Source: Bradyrhizobium sp. Rc3b
GTDB lineage: Bacteria > Pseudomonadota > Alphaproteobacteria > Rhizobiales > Xanthobacteraceae
NCBI RefSeq assembly: GCF_900114915.1
Contig: NZ_FOUS01000020.1
Coordinates: forward strand, 1-64,000
Direction of reading: 5' to 3'
Length of the DNA: 64,000 bases
This document shows positions 59,305 through 64,000 of this stretch, piece by piece (the first letter of the stretch is position 1; each line of letters opens with the position of its first letter). The notes beneath the pieces were generated by a model. The model worked only from the letters and a program-made list of their open reading frames with translations. It had not been told where the DNA came from and did no database searches. The position numbers and the translations under genes were made by a program.

Positions 59305-59970
59305 TCAGTTGATCCGCACGGAGAGCTCGACGTCTTCGGCGAAGGGCGTGGACATGAAGCCGCTGCCGGGCGCGCGCACGCGCGCGAGATAGTCCGGGCT
59401 GTCGTCCGCATTGTCGGCGACGATGATCGCACCCGGTCCGAGATGGCCTTCCAGCAGATCAAGGATATCCGGATAGAGCGCCTTGGCGCCGTCGAGCAGC
59501 ACGAAGTCGATCGCATCGGGCAGATCGGCGCTGAGCGTCTTCAGCGCGTCGCCTTCACGGATTTCGACCAGATCGATCAAGCCGCCAGCGATCAGGTTCT
59601 CCCGCGCCCGCGCGGCCTTGGACGGCTCGAACTCGCTCGTGATGAGGTGGCCGCCGCCATTGTCGCGCAGGCCTGCGGCAAGGTGCAGCGTCGAGATGCC
59701 GAACGACGTGCCGAACTCGACGATCACCCGGGCGCGGGAGCTGCGTGCCAGCATGTAGAGCAGGTGGCCCGTCTCGCGCGAGACCGCGAGCGGCGCGTCC
59801 TTCAGGCGCCCGTAGAGGTCGCGATAGTCGGTCTTGCTTCGCATCAAGCGCGCCCGGTCTGCGTCGGACAAATCGGCGACGGCGGCCCGCGTTGCGCCAT
59901 TTGCCGCCGCGGCCTCGTCGAACAGGCGGTCCAGCAGCGGCGCAAGCGATGTGATGGTCGGGGTGGTCAT
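59305..59970 (-). CDS. SAM-dependent O-methyltransferase-like protein
   Basis: A 221-residue class I methyltransferase. The SAM motif is RVIVEFGTSFGISTLHLAAG, the acidic loop HLITSEFEPSK, and the DxxxxD region DFVLLDGAKALYPDILDLLE resembles catechol O-methyltransferase. Substrate unknown. GGAGACCTCAT precedes the ATG at 59970. It is divergent from the TetR gene at 60068 and shares an operator-like palindrome with it. Confidence 0.85.
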   Translation of the reverse strand: MTTPTITSLAPLLDRLFDEAAAANGATRAAVADLSDADRARLMRSKTDYRDLYGRLKDAPLAVSRETGHLLYMLARSSRARVIVEFGTSFGISTLHLAAGLRDNGGGHLITSEFEPSKAARARENLIAGGLIDLVEIREGDALKTLSADLPDAIDFVLLDGAKALYPDILDLLEGHLGPGAIIVADNADDSPDYLARVRAPGSGFMSTPFAEDVELSVRIN

Positions 59971-60017
59971 ATGAGGTCTCCAGAGTTGGCGAAGAAACGC
60001 GTGCTTGCGTGTCGACT

Positions 60018-60043
60018 GAAATACGACTAATTCGTCGCATTTC
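60018..60043. promoter_or_regulatory. palindrome, probable TetR operator
   Basis: GAAAT-A-CGAC-TAATTC-GTCG-C-ATTTC: 22 of 26 positions obey dyad symmetry. Located between the divergent methyltransferase and TetR genes. Confidence 0.75.
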
Positions 60044-60067
60044 CTATTCGCATTGCCTGAGTGAGCC

Positions 60068-60700
60068 ATGGCCGATCGTCGAAGCCGTTCAATTTCTTCA
60101 CGAAAACAGCCGCAACAGGCCCGCTCCAGCGAGCTTGTCGCGGCCATTCTCGATGCTGCTGTTCAGGTCCTGACCAAGGAGGGCGCGCAGCGTTTCACCA
60201 CGGCGCGGGTGGCGGAGCGGGCCGGGGTGAGCGTCGGCTCGCTCTATCAATATTTTCCGAACAAGGCCGCGATCCTGTTCCGCCTGCAAAGCGATGAGTG
60301 GCGGCGCACGAGTGACCTTTTGCGCGGCATCCTCGAAGACCGGGTGAAGCCGCCGCCGGCGCGGCTGCGCGCGCTGGTCCATGCCTTTATTCTGTCCGAG
60401 TGCGATGAGGCCGCGATCCGCGGCGCGCTCAGCGATGCCGCGCCGCTCTATCGCGACGCGCCCGAGGCGCAGGACGCGCGCGTCGCCGGCGAGGGGATCA
60501 TCGCGGCGTTCATGCGGGAAGCGTTGCCCAAAGCCTCCGAGGCGACCCGCGCGCTTGCCGGCGAGTTGATCAAGACGACGCTGAGTGAGGTCGGCAAGCG
60601 GTTTTCGGAGACGCCGCGCAGCGAGGCCGAGATCGCGCGTCATGCTGACGGGCTCGCCGACATGTTCTGCGCTTACCTCGGCGAGCTGGCGCAACGCTGA
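60068..60700 (+). CDS. TetR family regulator
   Basis: A 210-residue regulator with HTH LTKEGAQRFTTARVAERAGV followed by SVGSLYQYFPNKAAILFRLQ, and a C-terminal domain with LSDAAPLYRDAPEAQDARVA. This resembles the AcrR branch that acts on divergent oxidoreductase or methyltransferase genes. It probably represses the methyltransferase gene at 59305 through the intergenic palindrome. Confidence 0.9.
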   Translation: MADRRSRSISSRKQPQQARSSELVAAILDAAVQVLTKEGAQRFTTARVAERAGVSVGSLYQYFPNKAAILFRLQSDEWRRTSDLLRGILEDRVKPPPARLRALVHAFILSECDEAAIRGALSDAAPLYRDAPEAQDARVAGEGIIAAFMREALPKASEATRALAGELIKTTLSEVGKRFSETPRSEAEIARHADGLADMFCAYLGELAQR

Positions 60701-60745
60701 GGCTACTCTTGCCACACACGACGTTTGACCTTACGGACCTCTTTC

Positions 60746-61564
60746 ATGCTCGTGATCTCCATTCAAAGCCAGGTGGTCCACGGCCATGTCGGCAACAGCG
60801 CGGCCGCCTACGCCATCCAGGCGGAGGGCGTGAACGTTGCGGCGGTGCCGACGACGCTGCTGTCCAATCATCCGCGCTATCCGAGCCTGCGCGGGCGGGT
60901 GCTGGAAACCGAGCTCATTGCCGATCTTCTGACGGGCGTGGAGGAGCGCGGTCTGGTCGACGAGGCCGCCGTGCTCGTCACCGGCTATCTCGGCTCGCCG
61001 GGCAACGCTGCCGTCATCGCCGATTTCGTCGAGCGGGCGCTCACGCGGAATTCCAAGCTCGTCTATCTCTGCGATCCCGTGATCGGCGATGATGGCCGCG
61101 TCTATGTCGCCGACGGCATTTTGGACGTGGTCCGGCACCGGCTGCTGCCGGCAGCGAAGCTGGCGACGCCGAACCAGTTCGAGCTCGAGCTGCTCTCAGG
61201 CCTCAGAACTGCGGATGCGCGGGGCCTGCGCGCGGCGTGTGCGGCGTTGGCGGGGGCCGGCCGCATCGAAATCGTCGCCACCGGCTGTACGCTCACCGAT
61301 ACGCCCGAAGGGCAGGTGGAGACGATCCTGTGCGCTGACGGGCAATTGTCGCGCTTTGCGACGTCGCGCCTGCCGATCCGTCCCTACGGCACCGGTGATC
61401 TCCTCACCGGCCTGATCGCCGCGCATCTGGCCAAGGGCCAGGCGACGGAGGTCGCGGTGCGGCTTGCGGTCGAGACCATCTTTGCGGTGCTCGTGCGCAC
61501 GCAGGACGCCGGCACGGCCGAGATGCGGCTCGTGCCGCTGCCGACGCTGGGGCGCGCGCCGTAA
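60746..61564 (+). CDS. pdxY: pyridoxal kinase PdxY
   Basis: A 272-residue ribokinase-fold kinase for pyridoxal salvage. SIQSQVVHGHVGNSAAAYAI is the PdxY N-terminal signature (Ser and His at the pyridoxal site), followed by LVYLCDPVIGDDGRVYVADG. The ATP/anion motif lies at RPYGTGDLLTGLIAAHLAKG. It phosphorylates pyridoxal to PLP. The ATG at 60746 is chosen because it begins the conserved fold; a TTG seven codons upstream is open. Confidence 0.92.
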   Translation: MLVISIQSQVVHGHVGNSAAAYAIQAEGVNVAAVPTTLLSNHPRYPSLRGRVLETELIADLLTGVEERGLVDEAAVLVTGYLGSPGNAAVIADFVERALTRNSKLVYLCDPVIGDDGRVYVADGILDVVRHRLLPAAKLATPNQFELELLSGLRTADARGLRAACAALAGAGRIEIVATGCTLTDTPEGQVETILCADGQLSRFATSRLPIRPYGTGDLLTGLIAAHLAKGQATEVAVRLAVETIFAVLVRTQDAGTAEMRLVPLPTLGRAP

Positions 61565-61569
61565 CGGTC

Positions 61570-62874
61570 TCAGGTCGCGCGCTTGCCGGTCGATTGCGCC
61601 GATTTCTGTGGCTTGGCCGGGCTCTTCTGCTCGCGTGCGGCCTGTGCCTTTTGGGCCTTTGACGGCTTGGCGCTCGCAACAGTCCGTGTCTTCTTCGATT
61701 TGGCGCTGGCGACTTCCTTGCGCTCGCTCGTGCCACGCTTTGAGATGTATTCAGCGCCGTCGACCGGGCCGACATGCGGCGGATCGCGGCCGAGATAGGG
61801 CCGGCCGATGCCGTAGGCCTTGCCGTTGGCGTCGACCCACTTCCACAGAATTTCCGTCGAGACCCAGCGCTGCGCGCGGTTGTTGCCCTGGGTGCTGACG
61901 ATGTCCGCGGCCATGCCGTGGCCGTAGCCGCCGCGCGTGCTGCCACCGTGATAGGAGCGGTCGGAGGCGGCCTTCAGGCCGCTCGCAATCGACTGGCGAT
62001 AATCGTCACGGAACGCGCTGGTGATGCCGGGCGAGAGGCCGGCGGCTTCCGCGGCGAGCAGCGTGCGGAACAGCTTCCGCTTGAAGCTCTTGTCCATGCC
62101 GCCGATGACGTAGTCCACCATCGACATGCCGGCGTGCTCGGCGGCCTTCGGATCCTTCCATGTGAAATCCTGGTCGACCAGCTTGGTGAAGCTGCGCATC
62201 ACCGTGACCGTCTTGCCCTTGCGCTTGATGGTGACGGCGCGGCGCTCCTGGACCTTGATCGAGTCCTCTTTTGCGGTGCGCTGATAGAGCGCCCAGAGGT
62301 AGCGGTCGATGCAGGCATCCATGACGAAGCATTCGTCGAGCACGGCGACGGTGTCGGCCGGCGGCGATGCCTTGCTCGCAGGCGTGACGGGGCCGCTCGC
62401 GATCGCCGCGGGGGACAGCGCGTCGGTCGTCACGATCTCGGTGGGATCGGCAGATGCGAGCTTGACGGGCGCCGGCGCCGCAACTGGAGCAGTCTCGCTG
62501 ATGACGGGCTCTGGTTCAGGCGATATCTGCGGCGCGGGCGCCGTCTCCGTCGGAAGGATCAGCGCCGGATCTGCCGAGGCGAGCTTCATGGCGGGAGGCT
62601 CGGGTACCGCTTCAGTGATCATCGGGGCCGGGGCCGCAGCGACGGCAGCCGCGATGTCGGCGGTCAAGGCGATGCCGTCCTCGATCGTCGCAGCGTGCGG
62701 CACGTCCGCGAGGTCGAGCCGGCTGAGATCTTTCGCGCGCGACACGGCAGCGGCATTGGCGCCGCTGTTCTCGATGAGGGCAGGGGCATAGGCGGAGAGG
62801 GAAAGTGCCAGCCAGCCGGCGAGAACGGCCGAGGGGCACGCGACCGCCACCAGAAGAGACCGCCGATCGTTCAT
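61570..62874 (-). CDS. exported M15-like peptidase domain protein
   Basis: A 434-residue envelope protein: membrane helix/signal LLVAVACPSAVLAGWLALSL, an Ala/Pro-rich spacer (about 90-165), then a globular domain with a D-Ala-D-Ala carboxypeptidase-like zinc site. That site is seen in GITSAFRDDYRQSIASGL, GGYGHGMAADIVSTQG (His and Asp) and PPHVGPVDGAEY (His), and is followed by a very Lys-rich tail. The zinc-ligand order is that of VanY/M15 peptidases, but family identity is inferred. GGAGGCAGGGATC precedes the ATG at 62874. Upstream lies an inverted repeat at 62896-62922. Confidence 0.75.
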   Translation of the reverse strand: MNDRRSLLVAVACPSAVLAGWLALSLSAYAPALIENSGANAAAVSRAKDLSRLDLADVPHAATIEDGIALTADIAAAVAAAPAPMITEAVPEPPAMKLASADPALILPTETAPAPQISPEPEPVISETAPVAAPAPVKLASADPTEIVTTDALSPAAIASGPVTPASKASPPADTVAVLDECFVMDACIDRYLWALYQRTAKEDSIKVQERRAVTIKRKGKTVTVMRSFTKLVDQDFTWKDPKAAEHAGMSMVDYVIGGMDKSFKRKLFRTLLAAEAAGLSPGITSAFRDDYRQSIASGLKAASDRSYHGGSTRGGYGHGMAADIVSTQGNNRAQRWVSTEILWKWVDANGKAYGIGRPYLGRDPPHVGPVDGAEYISKRGTSERKEVASAKSKKTRTVASAKPSKAQKAQAAREQKSPAKPQKSAQSTGKRAT

Positions 62875-62895
62875 GATCCCTGCCTCCAAACGGTT

Positions 62896-62922
62896 CTGTT
62901 CGGACACGCTCTGTCGGAACAG
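62896..62922. promoter_or_regulatory. inverted repeat upstream of the M15-like gene
   Basis: CTGTTCGGACA-CGCTC-TGTCGGAACAG: ten of eleven pairs match. It lies 22 bases upstream of the ATG at 62874 and may be an operator. The rest of 62875-63199 shows no gene. Confidence 0.6.
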
Positions 62923-63199
62923 TCATGATGCAAAAACAATCTTGCACGGAAAGGCACGCAGCGCCTCGATTGTTCGGAGGACCGTGTGGCGACGCAATGG
63001 CGTAATTCGGCGAAATCGGGCTTTTCGCGGAGGTGTTGCCAAGCTGCAACGCGAGTTCCCACCGCAGTTTTCAAGGGAATCGTCGGCAAATGCAGCGTTC
63101 ATTGTCGTCAACTTGAAGCCATTGGATTTACTCAATCTTGGATTGTAGGCGCGCATTTCTCGTGCCGGCCGTTCCGGCAGAGTTGGGAAGGACACGATT

Positions 63200-63370
63200 G
63201 TGAAGTTGAAATGCAAATGGGCTGAATTCGCCGCCGATGAATCCGGCGCCACCGCGATCGAATACGGCCTGATCGCTGCCGGCATCGCGCTCGCGATCAT
63301 CGAGATCATCTATGCGCTCGGCACCGATCTGGTCGCAAAGCTGCAATCGCTGGCGACCGCTTTGAAATAG
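63200..63370 (+). CDS. Flp/Fap-type pilin (type IVb)
   Basis: GTG at 63200 after AAGGACACGATT begins a 56-residue Flp pilin. Basic leader, then ADESG-ATAIEYGLIAAGIALAII, with cleavage expected after Gly16 of the G-x4-EY motif, and a short hydrophobic-amphipathic tail ending LATALK. Such pilins are processed by a prepilin peptidase and assembled by Tad machinery for attachment. No tad/cpa genes are in view. The gene is short and non-ATG and easily missed. Confidence 0.85.
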   Translation: MKLKCKWAEFAADESGATAIEYGLIAAGIALAIIEIIYALGTDLVAKLQSLATALK

Positions 63371-63487
63371 GGCGTCGCGCCACGGCATCGATGATGGAGT
63401 GCGGGGGGCCAGCATCATCTTCTTGATGAGGGCATCTTGCCCGATGCGTTGCCGCAACTTTGTTGCGGCTGGCGCGTTTGGTGGGCC

Positions 63488-63691
63488 ATGACGCATTCCT
63501 CGCTTCGTCCCATGGACGCCTTCGATCCCACCGAGCCCGCCATTCTGCACGATCGCATCACGGACACGATCATCACCTGGACCGCTGACCAGGCCGACGA
63601 TTACCGCCAGGCCAGCCGCCCGGGTGAGGACGGAACCGTGGCCTGGAAGGCCTACCTGTTCGATGGCTGGGGCAATGTGCTCGGTGGCTGA
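63488..63691 (+). CDS. small conserved hypothetical protein
   Basis: A 67-residue protein: MTHSSLRPMDAFDPTEPAIL, HDRITDTIITWTADQADDYR, VAWKAYLFDGWGNVLGG. The sequence pattern ('TW....A..YR') is that of a small soluble protein; no function known. The start is uncertain (weak ribosome binding site). Confidence 0.6.
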   Translation: MTHSSLRPMDAFDPTEPAILHDRITDTIITWTADQADDYRQASRPGEDGTVAWKAYLFDGWGNVLGG

Positions 63692-63781
63692 GCACCGTCC
63701 ATAAAACCGTCATGTCGCGGCCGGCGGTGATTCGGCCAACGCCTTGTACGCATTAAACATATCGCCATGCATAACACGCGC

Positions 63782-63796
63782 TGTTGCAATGCAACA
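63782..63796. promoter_or_regulatory. inverted repeat upstream of the last gene
   Basis: TGTTGCA-A-TGCAACA, a perfect 7+1+7 inverted repeat. A diverged second copy (GTCGCATTGCAGC) follows at about 63801-63813. Both lie 50-80 bases upstream of the ATG at 63864. Confidence 0.55.
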
Positions 63797-63863
63797 AAGC
63801 ATGTCGCATTGCAGCAAAACGCGCCTAAATATGCTCCGACTCTTCCACTCAGGAGCATCACCA

Positions 63864-64000
63864 ATGAACAAGAAGACTCTGTCGATCGCCGCCACCATCC
63901 TGACGATCGCGGGCAGCACCGCGGCTTTCGCCGCCGAACTGCCGACTTACGAGACCAACGGATTTCCGGTCTCGCCCTTGCAGGTTCGCGTCCTCGGCGC
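63864..64000 (+). CDS. small exported protein (partial, cut by window edge)
   Basis: Only the first 45 codons are in the window: signal peptide MNKKTLSIAATILTIAGSTA ending AFA, then AELPTYETNGFPVSPLQVRV. GGAGCATCACC... AGGAG precedes the ATG. The mature start is of a kind seen in small secreted rhizobial proteins of unknown function. Confidence 0.75.
   Translation, partial: MNKKTLSIAATILTIAGSTAAFAAELPTYETNGFPVSPLQVRVLG

Noticed and set aside
62896..62922. LexA (SOS) box
   Set aside because: Rhizobial LexA sites are direct GTTC/GAAC-type repeats with seven-base spacing; this is an inverted repeat with a different spacing.

Overview
The window looks like a chromosomal segment of a Bradyrhizobium-like alphaproteobacterium (Rhizobiales). 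The grounds are high GC, many orphan or solute-binding transport proteins (two PF04392 binding proteins, two TRAP binding proteins), Bradyrhizobium-type palindromic intergenic repeats of the form 'gtagcccggatgaagcg', EcfG-like (GGAAC-N16/17-GTT) and CtrA-like (TTAA-N7-TTAA) promoter boxes, and small proteins typical of that group. This assignment is inference from sequence character; no rRNA or tRNA gene was seen.

Layout. (1) 1-8.5 kb is an accessory, repeat-littered stretch: an IS1182-type transposase tail, an NTF2-like protein, two PF04392 binding proteins without permease or ATPase, a family 2 glycosyltransferase, a cupin, small membrane proteins, and about eight copies of one dispersed repeat that I do not see in the rest of the window. 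(2) 8.5-15.3 kb holds an SRPBCC protein and a heavy-metal RND efflux operon: a His-rich periplasmic protein, a long adaptor, and a pump whose reading frame runs on into a secreted periplasmic protein. (3) 15.4-20.2 kb is a minus-strand TRAP transporter operon ending in an amidase and a 56-residue membrane protein. (4) 20.8-24.4 kb has an ABC-F ATPase, a tandem REP (BIME) array with its frameshifted REP-associated transposase, and a frameshifted metallo-hydrolase. (5) 24.5-32.8 kb has a PsiF-repeat protein, a cupin, a TetR/NTF2 divergent pair, an alpha/beta hydrolase, a nitroreductase remnant, an HD-GYP/PilZ/DUF2336 signalling group, an AraC regulator and an FMN reductase. (6) 32.8-38.2 kb has a chemoreceptor, DUF1810, a tlde1/DUF2778 cell-wall protein and a TakP-like TRAP binding protein. 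(7) 38.3-44.7 kb is a complete ABC importer (ATPase, permease, binding protein) interleaved with a DapA-family aldolase, a GNAT protein and an NAD-dependent epimerase, under a TetR repressor whose probable operator occurs on both sides of its gene. (8) 44.8-46.8 kb is minCDE with a consensus CtrA box. (9) 46.8-64 kb is a mixture: an SDR, two more cell-wall proteins (L,D-transpeptidase, M15-like peptidase), a MarR-controlled aromatic hydroxylase, an SMR efflux/TetR pair, an O-methyltransferase/TetR pair, PdxY, a Flp pilin and several small exported proteins.

How the parts work together. Transport plus catabolism modules dominate (TRAP-amidase; ABC-aldolase-epimerase; MarR-hydroxylase), each with an adjacent regulator and a palindromic operator readable in the sequence. 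Two global circuits leave marks: CtrA-type boxes ahead of minCDE, ahead of an exported protein and ahead of a possible small RNA; and EcfG-type general-stress promoters ahead of several small genes. Two genes (RAYT, metallo-hydrolase) are broken by single frameshifts within 1 kb of each other, and a nitroreductase survives only as a degraded C-terminal remnant.
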